DNA of 64,000 nt from Pseudomonadota bacterium (GTDB lineage Bacteria; Pseudomonadota; Gammaproteobacteria; Xanthomonadales; Xanthomonadaceae). The position numbers were made by a program, and so were the translations under genes. Location: the NCBI GenBank assembly GCA_018242365.1, contig JAFECB010000014.1:62001-126000 (forward strand), read 5' to 3'. This document shows positions 1 to 10,480 of the stretch, one piece after another. The stretch's first letter is position 1. Each line of letters opens with the position of its first letter. The notes below the pieces were generated by a model. That model had not been told where the DNA came from. It saw only the letters and a program-made list of their open reading frames with translations, and made no database searches.

Positions 1-1179
1 GCGGTGACCCGCGCGGTACGCGCCGGCATCGATCGCGACACCGCCTTCGGCGCGGTGACGCCGCCGCTGGTGCTGTCGTCGAATTTCAGTTTCGAAGGCT
101 TCGGCAAGAAGCGGACCTACGACTACACCCGCAGCGGTAATCCGACCCGCGACCTGCTTGGCGAAGCCTTGGCCGAATTGGAAGGCGGCGCCGGCGGCGT
201 GGTGACCGCCACCGGGATGGGCGCGATTGCGGTAGTGGTCAACGCGCTGCTGGCACCCGGCGAGCGCGTGCTGGTGCCGCACGATTGCTATGGCGGTAGC
301 TGGCGCCTGTTCAACGCCTTGTCTTCGAAGGGCGCGTTCGAGAAAGTCACCTGCGACCTGACCGATCCACAGGCCTTTGCCGAAGCGCTGCACAGCAAGC
401 CGAAACTGGTGTGGGTGGAGACGCCTTCCAACCCGCTGCTGCGCATCACCGACTTGCGCCACGTGATCGATGCCGCGCATGCCGCCGGTGCGCTGGTGGT
501 GGTGGACAACACCTTCCTGTCGCCGGCACTGCAACGGCCGATTGCCGATTTCGGTGCCGATCTGGTGGTGCATTCGACAACCAAATACATCAACGGCCAC
601 AGCGATGTGGTCGGCGGTGCGGTGATCGCGCGCGATGCCGCCGTGCACGAACAGTTGGCATGGTGGGCCAACTGCCTGGGCCTGACCGGTTCGCCCTTCG
701 ACAGTTTCCTGACCCTGCGCGGCCTGCGCACGCTGGATGCGCGCTTGCGCGTGCATCAGGAAAACGCAGTGGTGGTCACCGAAGTATTGGTTGGCCATCC
801 CGTGGTGCGTGCGGTCCACTATCCCGGCCTGCTGTCGCACCCGGGGCACGCCTTGGCAGCGCGCCAGCAGCGTGGTTTCGGCGCGATGTTGAGTGTCGAG
901 TTGGAAGGCGGCGAAGCGGCGGTGCGTGCCTTCGTCGAGGGCCTGCGTTATTTCACCTTGGCCGAATCGCTGGGTGGCGTGGAGAGCCTGGTCGCGCATC
1001 CGGCGACCATGACCCATGCGGCGATGACCGCCGAGGCGCGCGCGCAGGCCGGGATTCCGGATGGTTTGTTGCGGCTGTCGGTCGGGATCGAGCATGCCGA
1101 TGATCTGGCCGATGACCTGCGTGCTGCCTTGGCGCGTGCACAGGCCGCCATCGACCAATCCGTGCGGGACGTGGCGTGA
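1..1179 (+). CDS. metB: O-succinylhomoserine (thiol)-lyase / cystathionine gamma-synthase (5' end at window edge)
   Basis: PLP-dependent Cys/Met metabolism enzyme that joins an activated homoserine to cysteine (or sulfide) on the way to methionine. The frame is open to the left edge. A GTG lies at position 4, but the family usually has several more residues before the TRAVRAGI segment, so the true start is probably upstream. Visible signatures are YDYTRSGNPTR, the VVDNTF segment and the PLP lysine in STTKYINGHSD (K194 counted from position 4). The last codons overlap the next gene by 4 nt (GTGA), so it is translationally coupled to homoserine dehydrogenase. The family includes gamma-synthase and gamma-lyase members. 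The biosynthetic call rests on this neighbour. Confidence 0.9.
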   Translation, partial: AVTRAVRAGIDRDTAFGAVTPPLVLSSNFSFEGFGKKRTYDYTRSGNPTRDLLGEALAELEGGAGGVVTATGMGAIAVVVNALLAPGERVLVPHDCYGGSWRLFNALSSKGAFEKVTCDLTDPQAFAEALHSKPKLVWVETPSNPLLRITDLRHVIDAAHAAGALVVVDNTFLSPALQRPIADFGADLVVHSTTKYINGHSDVVGGAVIARDAAVHEQLAWWANCLGLTGSPFDSFLTLRGLRTLDARLRVHQENAVVVTEVLVGHPVVRAVHYPGLLSHPGHALAARQQRGFGAMLSVELEGGEAAVRAFVEGLRYFTLAESLGGVESLVAHPATMTHAAMTAEARAQAGIPDGLLRLSVGIEHADDLADDLRAALARAQAAIDQSVRDVA

Positions 1180-2273
1180 GCGCGAAGGTGGCGACGCTGC
1201 GCCGTGAACGCACGGCACCGGCACGCGTGGCCTTGCTCGGCACCGGCACCGTCGGCAGTGCCGCCTGGGCGCGGCTGGCGCGCTGGCAGGGAACGCCACA
1301 AGGCGAACGCCTGCGCCTGGTCCACGCCGCCAATTCGCGCTTCGCGCTTGCCGACCCGGAAGGTATTGCCGGCAAGGCCGGTGAGCTGCTGCTGCGCAAC
1401 GCGCCGCAGGCTTCGGCACTGGATGCCGTTGACGTGGCCCTGTCCGGTGCCGGCACCCGCATCGTGATCGATGCCACCGCTTCCGAGCGGGTGGCCGAAT
1501 GGCATGCGCATTGGCTGGTGCGCGGCATCCATGTAGTGACCGCCTGCAAGCTCGGGCAGGGCACTTCGCTCGCGCGTTGGCGGGCGATCCAGGAGGCGCG
1601 CCGCGCCGGTGATGCCGACTATGGCGACAGTGCGACCGTGGGGGCAGGCTTGCCATTGCTGCATGCCATTCGGCGACTGCGTGCAGGTGGCGACAGCATC
1701 CATGCGATCGCCGGCCTGCTATCCGGCTCGCTGGGCTGGTTGCTCAACTCCTATGATGGCTTGCGCCCGTTTTCCGGCTTTGTCCGCCAGGCACAGGAGG
1801 CGGGCTATACCGAGCCGGACCCGCGCGAGGACCTGTCCGGCGAGGATGTGCGGCGCAAACTGCTGATCCTTGCGCGTGCTGCCGGCCATCCACTGGAATC
1901 CGAGTCCGTGCAGGTGGAGCCACTGATGCCGACTGAGCTGTCGGCACTGCCGCGTGCGGACGTGGACGCGGCACTGCCCTTGCTGGATGCGCCGCTGCGT
2001 GATCGTTTTGCCGCGGCGTACAAGAATGGCGAGAAGCTGCGCTTCGTCGGGCGGCTGCAGACCGGAGGCCTTGCCACGGTGGGGCTGGAGGCGCTCGCTG
2101 CCGGTCATCCACTTGTTGGTGGCAGTGGTGCCGATAACCGGGTGGCGATCTGGTCGGACCGCTATCGCGACCAGCCACTGGTGATCCAGGGACCGGGTGC
2201 AGGGGCCGAGGTGACCGCGGCAGCATTGCTGGATGATGCGCTGGCAATCCAGGCGGCACGTTCGCAGGATTGA
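1176..2273 (+). CDS. Homoserine dehydrogenase, monofunctional
   Basis: NAD(P)H-dependent oxidoreductase making homoserine from aspartate semialdehyde, at the branch to methionine and threonine. The 365-aa protein has an N-terminal Rossmann glycine motif GTGTVG at residues 22-27, the VVTACK lysine segment, and the family signature GYTEPDPREDLSG followed by DVRRKLLILAR. There is no ACT domain and no fused aspartokinase, so feedback regulation of the usual ThrA/MetL kind is not built in. The GTG start at 1176 overlaps the metB stop, which supports an operon and gives the substrate supply for MetB. The gene ends only 16 nt from the convergent MASE1-GGDEF-EAL gene. Confidence 0.9.
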   Translation: MSAKVATLRRERTAPARVALLGTGTVGSAAWARLARWQGTPQGERLRLVHAANSRFALADPEGIAGKAGELLLRNAPQASALDAVDVALSGAGTRIVIDATASERVAEWHAHWLVRGIHVVTACKLGQGTSLARWRAIQEARRAGDADYGDSATVGAGLPLLHAIRRLRAGGDSIHAIAGLLSGSLGWLLNSYDGLRPFSGFVRQAQEAGYTEPDPREDLSGEDVRRKLLILARAAGHPLESESVQVEPLMPTELSALPRADVDAALPLLDAPLRDRFAAAYKNGEKLRFVGRLQTGGLATVGLEALAAGHPLVGGSGADNRVAIWSDRYRDQPLVIQGPGAGAEVTAAALLDDALAIQAARSQD

Positions 2274-2289
2274 TTGTCGATACGATTGA

Positions 2290-4473
2290 TCAATCGGATG
2301 TCGCGAAAAATTCCGCGATCGGTTGCGGGCGCTGGAAGTAGTAGCCCTGCGCGTAGTCCACCCCGATCGTTTGCAGCAGTTCGAGCTGCTGTTCGGTTTC
2401 CACCTGCTCACCTACGGCACGCATGCCGAGCAGGTGGGCAATTTCGGTGATCGAGCGGACCACGGCTTCGGACAGGCCGGGCTGGTCGATGCCGCGGATG
2501 AAGCTGCCGTCGATCTTGAGATAGTCCACCTTCAGGTTGCGCAGGTAACTGAAGGAACAGAAGCCGGTGCCGAAATCGTCAAGCGCGAAGCGACAGCCGA
2601 GATCGCGCATCTGTGCGATGAAGCGGCAGGTGCGGGTCATGTCGCGCACCACGCTGGTTTCGGTGATCTCGATGCACAGCTGGTGCGCACCCAGGGCGCT
2701 GCGGCGAAGGCGGCTGGCGAGATACGTGCCGAAATCCTCGTCAGCGAGTGTCGCTGCTCCGAGGTTGATATTGCACTGACGGATTTGGCCGGCTGCGGCT
2801 GGATTCTTTTCGAGCCAGTCCAGCAGGCGACCAAGGATGGCGCGATCCAGGCGCAGTCCTAGCTGATAACGCTCCGCGGCGGCGATCAATTCTGCCGGGG
2901 GACGCAGCTTGTCCTCGCGGTCTCGCCAGCGCATCAACAGCTCGAAATGGCCCTGCATCGGCTGCGGGGTGCGCAGGTTGACCACCGGCTGGCACCAAAG
3001 CTCGAAGCGACCCTCATCGAGCACCTCGCGCGCAATCAAGGCGCTGCGCATCTGACGGGTGCGCAGCTCCAGGCTTTCGGCGTTCGACTCGGTCAGCAGC
3101 AGCCGATTGCCGCCTTGTTCCTTGGCCTCGTGGCAGGCGGTATCGGCTTGCGACAGCAGTTCATCGTAAGCCGCGTGCGGTGCCTGGCTGGTTGCAATCC
3201 CGATGCTGGCGCTGGTGCCGAGGTTCTGGCCCTGCCATGCCACCCGCGCAGCTTCGATCGAGGCCAATAGTCGGCTGCAGCGGACCTTGGCGGTGGCGCC
3301 GTCGAGCGCGGTGAGGACGGTGAATTCGTCGCCACTGGTATGCGCGATCAGGTCACCTTCATCGAATTCGGCCCGGACCAGGGCCGCGATGTGGCGCAAC
3401 ATCTCGTCACCGGCCGCGTGGCTGGCCGACTCGTTGATCATCTTGAAGTTGTCGAGGTCGATATAGACCAGACTCAGATGCGGTTCGTTCTGCGCCAGTC
3501 GCGCACGCGCGCGCTCCTCGAACGTGGCGCGGTTGAGCAGGGCGGTCGGCAGGTCCAGGGTCGCGCGGATACGCAGCGCTTCCATCGCGATCACCCGCTC
3601 GCGCAGGGCCGAGGCCATCAGGATCGGGATGATCGAGTTCACCACCAGCGCGCCCATCATCAGGCTGGTGTCGTGCAGGCTCTCGGGACGCGGAAAGCCG
3701 AACAGTCCCAGTCCCAGCGTCAGGCCCATCAACAGGGTGACGGCCATGGTCGCGGTGGTGGTGAGCAAAGGCGAGTAGCGCGCGGCCGACCACAGCAGCA
3801 GTGCCATCGGCAAGACCGAAATCGACAGCGGGTACATGCTGCCCCTGTCGACCATCGCGATCCCGCCTGCGAGGACCAGGATCAGGGCCGTCAGCCACAG
3901 GAGCTGTTCGCGCAGATTATGGTTGTAGGCGGTATCGGCACCGGGATGGCTGCCGCGTGCACCGAGGAAGAGCAGGAGATTGGGCGTGACCGAGGTGATG
4001 CCCAGCAGGTCCCCCAGCGCCCACTGCAGGTAGGCGCGTGGCAACGCACCGGCTTCCAGCATGCCGGCGTGCAGCATGCCCAGGGAGCCGATACCGGCGC
4101 TGAGCAGGCACAACAGGATGCCGCCGCGCAGCAGCAGCAGGCCATCCTTCATGCGGAACTGCAGGCTTGGCCGTTGATTGATCACGTAACTGCTGGCGAT
4201 CAGGGTGGCGATGAAGTTGGCGCCCACCGAATACGGCAGAAAACCCAACGGCACCTTCACCAAGGTCATGTGCAGCAACAGCTGGGCGATCAGGACCGAC
4301 ACCGAATAGCGCAGGCCGTAACGCAGCACGAAGGCAAAGCCAATGCCCGATGCCGGCCAGAACAGGGTCACATCGGCGGGCGTGCGCAGATAAAACAGGG
4401 TGATCGCCGCGCCGGCGAAGTACAGGCCGGTCAGCAGCGCGCCGCGGTACATCCCCTGCAATGCCCCTTGCAT
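2290..4473 (-). CDS. MASE1-GGDEF-EAL membrane protein, cyclic-di-GMP turnover
   Basis: 727-aa integral membrane signalling protein. Residues about 10-300 form a multi-helix MASE1 sensor, then a GGDEF domain, then a C-terminal EAL domain. The cyclase signature is SGDEF (380-384) rather than GGDEF, so diguanylate cyclase activity is uncertain, although SGDEF is a tolerated variant in some cyclases. The EAL domain looks catalytically complete: the EAL position is ELL with the acidic residue at E511, and ITET, LDDFGTG, the following DYLKID lysine, EQVETE and QGYYFQRP are all present. Phosphodiesterase activity is therefore the safer prediction. The gene lies 56 nt downstream of sdaA on the same strand. 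A 14-bp palindrome sits just before its start. Confidence 0.88.
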   Translation of the reverse strand: MQGALQGMYRGALLTGLYFAGAAITLFYLRTPADVTLFWPASGIGFAFVLRYGLRYSVSVLIAQLLLHMTLVKVPLGFLPYSVGANFIATLIASSYVINQRPSLQFRMKDGLLLLRGGILLCLLSAGIGSLGMLHAGMLEAGALPRAYLQWALGDLLGITSVTPNLLLFLGARGSHPGADTAYNHNLREQLLWLTALILVLAGGIAMVDRGSMYPLSISVLPMALLLWSAARYSPLLTTTATMAVTLLMGLTLGLGLFGFPRPESLHDTSLMMGALVVNSIIPILMASALRERVIAMEALRIRATLDLPTALLNRATFEERARARLAQNEPHLSLVYIDLDNFKMINESASHAAGDEMLRHIAALVRAEFDEGDLIAHTSGDEFTVLTALDGATAKVRCSRLLASIEAARVAWQGQNLGTSASIGIATSQAPHAAYDELLSQADTACHEAKEQGGNRLLLTESNAESLELRTRQMRSALIAREVLDEGRFELWCQPVVNLRTPQPMQGHFELLMRWRDREDKLRPPAELIAAAERYQLGLRLDRAILGRLLDWLEKNPAAAGQIRQCNINLGAATLADEDFGTYLASRLRRSALGAHQLCIEITETSVVRDMTRTCRFIAQMRDLGCRFALDDFGTGFCSFSYLRNLKVDYLKIDGSFIRGIDQPGLSEAVVRSITEIAHLLGMRAVGEQVETEQQLELLQTIGVDYAQGYYFQRPQPIAEFFATSD

Positions 4474-4477
4474 GGAG

Positions 4478-4491
4478 CCAGTCTAGACTGG
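4478..4491. promoter_or_regulatory. 14-bp perfect palindrome before the GGDEF-EAL gene
   Basis: CCAGTCTAGACTGG is a perfect inverted repeat lying 5-18 nt upstream of the ATG at 4473 (minus strand), in the gap between sdaA and the cyclic-di-GMP gene. It could be a dimeric regulator site or a small hairpin masking the ribosome binding region, since no clear Shine-Dalgarno sequence is visible there. The symmetry is seen directly. The function is inferred. Confidence 0.35.
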
Positions 4492-4529
4492 ATGCGGCAA
4501 TAATTGGCAACGAATATTGCTGGCCTGCC

Positions 4530-5927
<1,398 letters not shown>

Positions 5928-5992
5928 GGGCATGTATCCGAACGGGGCGTTTATTCTAGGGCGACGGGCGTGACCGTGGTGGACGCAGACGT

Positions 5993-6220
5993 ATGGACCT
6001 GATCCTGTATCAACGCGATGACTGTCATCTGTGCGATCAGGCGCTGGCGGTACTCGCGCAAGCACGCGCGCCGGAATTTTCCTCGGTCTTCCTCGACGAT
6101 GTGCCTGAGCTTGAAGTCCGCTACGGCAAACGCGTGCCGGTCCTGCGCGATGATGCGCGCGATGCCGAACTGGACTGGCCGTTTGACGAGGCGCAGGTAC
6201 AGGCGTTCTGCGGCGCTTAG
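5993..6220 (+). CDS. Glutaredoxin-like small thiol protein (DUF836 type)
   Basis: 75-aa single thioredoxin-fold protein with an N-terminal CHLC redox motif (C11/C14) right after the first beta strand (LILYQRDDC), and a VPVL cis-proline segment typical of glutaredoxin-like DUF836 proteins. It probably acts as a cytoplasmic thiol-disulfide protein, with unknown partners. It is divergent from sdaA, with 65 nt between starts. Its stop overlaps the convergent YceI stop by 4 nt. The length and both motifs fit the family, so the fold assignment is firm while the role is not. Confidence 0.8.
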   Translation: MDLILYQRDDCHLCDQALAVLAQARAPEFSSVFLDDVPELEVRYGKRVPVLRDDARDAELDWPFDEAQVQAFCGA

Positions 6221-6855
6221 CGAGCACTTGCGGCCGTTGGATTGGCGGCGGGATTGCCATCCTCGCTGCCAAGCAACTCCGCTTCGATCCGCAGGTCGAC
6301 AAAATCCCCGGTCAGGGATTTCAACCGGCTCATGCCGTACTCGCTGCGCTTGAGTCTGGCCGTTGCGGAAAACCCGAGTGTGCGACGTAACGGTGGCAGC
6401 GATACGCGGTCGCTGCGGTTCAGGGTGATATCCATGCAGAGCGGTCGGGTGACGCCGTGCAGGGTCAGGTTGCCGCAGGCGCGTCCGTGGTTGCCTTCGA
6501 TGCGGCTGAGATGATCCACCACCAGGCGGGCTTGCGGGTAACGTTGCACGTCCAGAAAGCGCGGTGCCAGAAACGACGCGGGCCAACCGGAGTCGCCCAT
6601 GTCCAGCCGATCCATCGGCACCTGGACATCGAGGCGCGCGCTTTGCCAGTTGTCCGGATCGAATCGGAGTTCGCCGGTGCTGCCCGATATGGTGCCGACG
6701 ACGTGCGAGAAGCCGGCGCGGGCGATGTGGAATTCCACGCGGGTATGCGCAGGGTCGATCGTCCAGCGCTGCGGTTCGACGGCCATGACCTGCGTGGAGC
6801 AAACCAATGCCAGCAGTGCGGCAATCTCTGGAGCGCGGTGCGGCAGGAAGGGCAT
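6217..6855 (-). CDS. YceI-family periplasmic lipid-binding-fold protein
   Basis: 212-aa exported protein with the YceI beta-barrel fold, which in characterised members binds a polyisoprenoid. The N-terminus is a signal peptide (hydrophobic run from about residue 11, cleavage expected after the VMA at residues 23-25). The mature part starts with [21 protein letters not shown], the usual YceI opening, and contains the [12 protein letters not shown] segment. The ATG at 6855 was chosen because it directly precedes the signal peptide; the longer frame upstream is antisense to the next gene. It is divergent from the hybrid kinase (86 nt between starts) and convergent with the glutaredoxin-like gene. 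Confidence 0.87.
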   Translation of the reverse strand: MPFLPHRAPEIAALLALVCSTQVMAVEPQRWTIDPAHTRVEFHIARAGFSHVVGTISGSTGELRFDPDNWQSARLDVQVPMDRLDMGDSGWPASFLAPRFLDVQRYPQARLVVDHLSRIEGNHGRACGNLTLHGVTRPLCMDITLNRSDRVSLPPLRRTLGFSATARLKRSEYGMSRLKSLTGDFVDLRIEAELLGSEDGNPAANPTAASAR

Positions 6856-6941
6856 GTCGCCGATTTTATGCCCAGCCAGGAACGCGGCGCGTGCTTGCAT
6901 CTGCGGCGCTGCGTTGCCAGCATCGCGGGAAGGGAGGGGTG

Positions 6942-9900
6942 ATGTCGCGACGATGCCTGATTCTGCTGTTGCTGTGGCTGGTGGCCGTGTGCGCCAGCGC
7001 GGGCGTGCCGCAACGTCCGCGCTTCCGCATCGTCGGGCCGCCGCAGGGGCTGCCATCGACCGATATCAAGGCGCTCGCGCATGATCGCGATGGCTATGTG
7101 TGGATCGGCACCGCCGACGGACTGGCGCGCTACGACGGCGTCGGCATGCGGATCTGGCGCAACGATCCCGAGCAGATTGACGGCTTGCCAGGCAACAATG
7201 TGCAGGCCTTGCTGGTGGATGCGAATGATCGGGTCTGGGTGGCAGTGGAAGGCGCGGGTGTCAGCGTGCTGGATGCCACGCGAAGGCGTTTCTCGCGCAT
7301 CCACATGCAGACCCATCCGCTGCTGGCGAGTGATGACATCTGGACGATGGCGAGGCAGGGCGATGCCATCTGGTTGGGTACCTTTGGCGGCGGCGTCACC
7401 CGGATCGACGCGCGCGGCCAGTTGCGGACCTGGCGCAAAGGCAAGGATGGCTTGCCCTCCGATACCGTGCTGTCGCTCGTCGTCGATGCACGTGGTGTGC
7501 TGTGGGTGGGCACCACGGCTGGGCTGGCACGATTGGAGAGCGAGCACTTCGTGCCGGTGCCGTTGCCGGGCGAGGAGGGTGCGCAGCTGATCTATTCGCT
7601 GGCGATGCAGAACGACGGCCTGTGGGTGGGCGGTGCCCAGGGCGTGTGGCAGCAGGTTGATGGGCACTGGGCGCAGCCTGCCTGGTCGCCGATGTTCGAA
7701 CGGCCGAATGCGATGCTGTCGATGGTCACGCCGCGCGCAGGCGAGCATTGGATCGGCAGCCAGCGCGGGCTGTGGCATCAGCAAGGCACCGCGCCACCGG
7801 AGCCGGTGCCGCTGGGTGCGCCCGAGATTCCGCGCATGATCAGTAGCCTGTTGGGCGAGCCGGGAGGCGGCCTGTGGACGCCGATCCTCGGCCGTGGCCT
7901 CGGCCACCTGCGCTCGGATTGGCGGCGGCTCGCCGAGTTGCGCGGCAGCGAGGATGGCTTGCAGGGCGCGATGTACCGGGCCTTGGGCAAGTCCGCGGAT
8001 GGCGGTGTCTGGATGGGCGGGTTGGGTGGCCGGGTCGAGCACATGGACGCGCGTGGGCAGGTGGCACCCTTGACCGAGGAGGCGCTGGATCGCCTGCGCA
8101 ACGTCAAGCCGGTCGCCATTGCCGAGGATCATGCGCAACGCCTGTGGCTGGCGCATCGCAATGGCTTGATCCGGATCGGGCGTGATGGCGCGATCGATGA
8201 ATGGACCGCGGACGATACCGCCGATGCGGTGCCTGCCGGGCAAATCGGTTGGTTGCAGTTTGCCGACGATGGAACGCAATGGCTGGCAGCGCCCGGCGGC
8301 GGGGTGCAGCAGCGCGATCCTGACACCGGCCATGTGCTGCTGGACCTTTCGGCTGGCGCGGCGAGCGGGCTGGGCGATGCCGATATCGAAGCGATGGTGC
8401 TGGGGCCTTCGAACGCACCTTGGCTGGCCGGTGCAAACGGCGTTCTGCGGTTCGATCCTGATCGAAAGCATTTCATGGCCGTGTCCGACATGGGCAATGC
8501 ACGCGCCTTCGCGCTGGCGTTTGATGGCCCGGATCGTGTGTGGCTGCAACGCCTGGCCGGGCTGGAGGAGTATCGGCGGGAAGGCGATGGCTGGCGTCGC
8601 GTTTCCAGCGTTGATGCCCATGCCGGGATGCCGGCGGTGGCGGCCGCGGCCATGGTCGTCGATGCGGCGCATCGGGTCTGGCTGACCACATCGCGCGGGC
8701 TGTATCGCTGGGATCCGCTGCATCGAAACCTGTGGCATCCCGGAGCGCAGGACGAGGCCAGCAGCGAGGAATATCTGGAACGTGCAGCGGTGTTGCGCGA
8801 CGACGGCGTGCTGGTGGCGGCGACCGCGGATGGTGGCCTGCGCCTGATCGATACGCGCATGCCGGACGCCGCGCCGCTGAGGCCTGTGTTGCGTTTCGAC
8901 GCGGTGGCAGTGCGCCGCAATGGTGGCTGGCAGGAGCTGCCACTGCACACCGGACTGACGCTTGCCGCCAGTGATCGTGAGCTGCGCATCCGCGCCCGCC
9001 TGCTGGCTTTCGATGATCCCTCCGGCAATCGCTATTGGTCGTATCTGGATGGCTTCGACCGTGCCTGGGTGGCGCTGGGCAGTGCCGGTGAGCGCGTGTT
9101 CACTGCGCTGCCACCCGGCCACTACCGGGTGCGGGTGCGTGCGCGCGACGCCGCCGGCAATGTCGCCAGCGAGCAGCAGCTGGCCTTCATCGTGCCGCCG
9201 CCGTGGTGGCGAAGCACTTGGGCGCTGCTCGCCTATGTGCTGGTGGTGCTGACGTTGTTTGCGTTGCTGGCGTGGGCGTACCGGGTGCGCTTGCAACGGC
9301 AGCATGCGTGGCAGCTGGCCGAACACAAGCGCGACCTCGCCGAGCAGGCCTCGGAGGCGAAGTCGCGCTTCCTTGCCACGCTGGGGCACGAAGTGCGCAC
9401 GCCGATGACCGGCGTGCTGGGGATGGCCGAATTGCTGCAATCGACGCCACTCGATCCACGCCAGCGCGGCCATGTCGATGCCATCCATCGTGCCGGCGGA
9501 CATTTGCTGCGTCTGGTCAACGATGCGCTCGACCTCGCCCGCATCGAAGCCGGCAAGCTGGAGCTGAACACCGTCGATTTCGACCTGCGTTCCTTGCTGG
9601 ATGAAGTGACGGCCTTGATGGCGCCGGTGGCCGAGCGCAAGGGACTGCGCTTCGATACGGTGATCGAGCGCGACTTGCCGCTTGCACTGCACGGCGACCG
9701 TACCCGCGTGCAGCAGATCCTGCTCAACCTGCTGGGCAATGCGATCAAGTTCACCGAGCACGGCGAAGTCAGGCTTGAGGCCGGCGTGCGCATGCCGCAA
9801 GGCATCCGATTTGCGGTCATCGATACCGGCCCGGGCTTGAGTGCAGAACAGCAAGCCCGCCTGTTCCGTCGATTCGAGCAGGGCGAGGGCGCACGCACGG

Positions 9901-10454
9901 CCGCTCGTTATGGCGGCAGCGGCTTGGGGCTTGCGATCTCGCAGGAGCTGGCCGCGGCGATGGGCGGCAGGATCGAGGTCGAGAGTGCGCTGGGCAAGGG
10001 CACGCGATTCATCGTCGAGCTGCCGCTGGATCGCGCCATGACGGCGCATCGCGCAGACCCGGCGGCATCGATGGAACGCAGCGTGGCAGTGGAGTCCTTG
10101 CACTTGCTGCTGGTCGAAGATGATCCGATCGTGGCTGAGGTCTTGCTAGGCCTGTTGCGCGAACGCGGCCATGCGGTGACGCATGCCGCGCATGGATTGG
10201 CGGCACTGTCGGAAGCTGCGCTGCAACGCTTCGACGCGGCCCTGCTCGATCTCGACCTGCCGGGGCTGGATGGCCTGACCCTGGCGCAGATGTTGCGCAC
10301 CCAAGGCTTCACCGCACCGTTGCTGGCGGTCACCGCGCGATCAGATGGCGAAGCCGAAGCGCAGGCGTATGCGGCCGGCTTCGCTACCTTCCTGCGCAAG
10401 CCGGTCAGTGGCGAGCAGTTGGCGGACGCGTTGCGATTGATTCTGCGGCGCTGA
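6942..10454 (+). CDS. Large hybrid two-component sensor: beta-propeller, Y_Y_Y, histidine kinase, receiver
   Basis: 1170-aa inner-membrane sensor. A signal peptide (first 20 residues, ending ASA) leads into a periplasmic region of two-component-regulator propeller repeats (recurring DGYVWIGT, NDRVWV, GVLWVGT segments) and a Y_Y_Y-type beta domain (WSYLDGFDRAW). One membrane helix follows near residue 770. The cytoplasmic part has a HisKA domain with phospho-acceptor H816 (LGHEVRTPM), an HATPase domain with the N box (NLLGNAIKF), DTGPG and GGSGLGLA motifs, and a receiver with D1103 (LLDLDLPG). No DNA-binding domain is fused, so it must signal to another protein. Such propeller sensors often read polysaccharide breakdown products; no ligand can be named here. 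ATG 6942 follows a GGAGGGG ribosome binding site. Confidence 0.92.
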   Translation: MSRRCLILLLLWLVAVCASAGVPQRPRFRIVGPPQGLPSTDIKALAHDRDGYVWIGTADGLARYDGVGMRIWRNDPEQIDGLPGNNVQALLVDANDRVWVAVEGAGVSVLDATRRRFSRIHMQTHPLLASDDIWTMARQGDAIWLGTFGGGVTRIDARGQLRTWRKGKDGLPSDTVLSLVVDARGVLWVGTTAGLARLESEHFVPVPLPGEEGAQLIYSLAMQNDGLWVGGAQGVWQQVDGHWAQPAWSPMFERPNAMLSMVTPRAGEHWIGSQRGLWHQQGTAPPEPVPLGAPEIPRMISSLLGEPGGGLWTPILGRGLGHLRSDWRRLAELRGSEDGLQGAMYRALGKSADGGVWMGGLGGRVEHMDARGQVAPLTEEALDRLRNVKPVAIAEDHAQRLWLAHRNGLIRIGRDGAIDEWTADDTADAVPAGQIGWLQFADDGTQWLAAPGGGVQQRDPDTGHVLLDLSAGAASGLGDADIEAMVLGPSNAPWLAGANGVLRFDPDRKHFMAVSDMGNARAFALAFDGPDRVWLQRLAGLEEYRREGDGWRRVSSVDAHAGMPAVAAAAMVVDAAHRVWLTTSRGLYRWDPLHRNLWHPGAQDEASSEEYLERAAVLRDDGVLVAATADGGLRLIDTRMPDAAPLRPVLRFDAVAVRRNGGWQELPLHTGLTLAASDRELRIRARLLAFDDPSGNRYWSYLDGFDRAWVALGSAGERVFTALPPGHYRVRVRARDAAGNVASEQQLAFIVPPPWWRSTWALLAYVLVVLTLFALLAWAYRVRLQRQHAWQLAEHKRDLAEQASEAKSRFLATLGHEVRTPMTGVLGMAELLQSTPLDPRQRGHVDAIHRAGGHLLRLVNDALDLARIEAGKLELNTVDFDLRSLLDEVTALMAPVAERKGLRFDTVIERDLPLALHGDRTRVQQILLNLLGNAIKFTEHGEVRLEAGVRMPQGIRFAVIDTGPGLSAEQQARLFRRFEQGEGARTAARYGGSGLGLAISQELAAAMGGRIEVESALGKGTRFIVELPLDRAMTAHRADPAASMERSVAVESLHLLLVEDDPIVAEVLLGLLRERGHAVTHAAHGLAALSEAALQRFDAALLDLDLPGLDGLTLAQMLRTQGFTAPLLAVTARSDGEAEAQAYAAGFATFLRKPVSGEQLADALRLILRR

Positions 10455-10480
10455 TGCTTGCCAGCGTCGTCGCTCCGGAC

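Noticed and set aside
2283..2296. Palindrome CGATTGATCAATCG at the homoserine dehydrogenase/GGDEF-EAL convergence, resembling an FNR or CRP half-site pair
   Set aside because: It lies between convergent stop codons and overlaps the end of a gene, so it is not in a promoter. The spacing does not fit TTGAT-N4-ATCAA.
3340..4503. 387-aa plus-strand frame opposite the MASE1-GGDEF-EAL gene
   Set aside because: Its composition is dominated by Gln, Arg, His and Gly, without secondary-structure patterns. The opposite strand encodes a clear protein.
6465..10103. 1212-aa frame on the minus strand opposite the hybrid histidine kinase
   Set aside because: It is a shadow of the kinase gene with low-complexity His/Arg/Gln/Pro composition and no domains. 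The plus-strand frame has all the kinase motifs.
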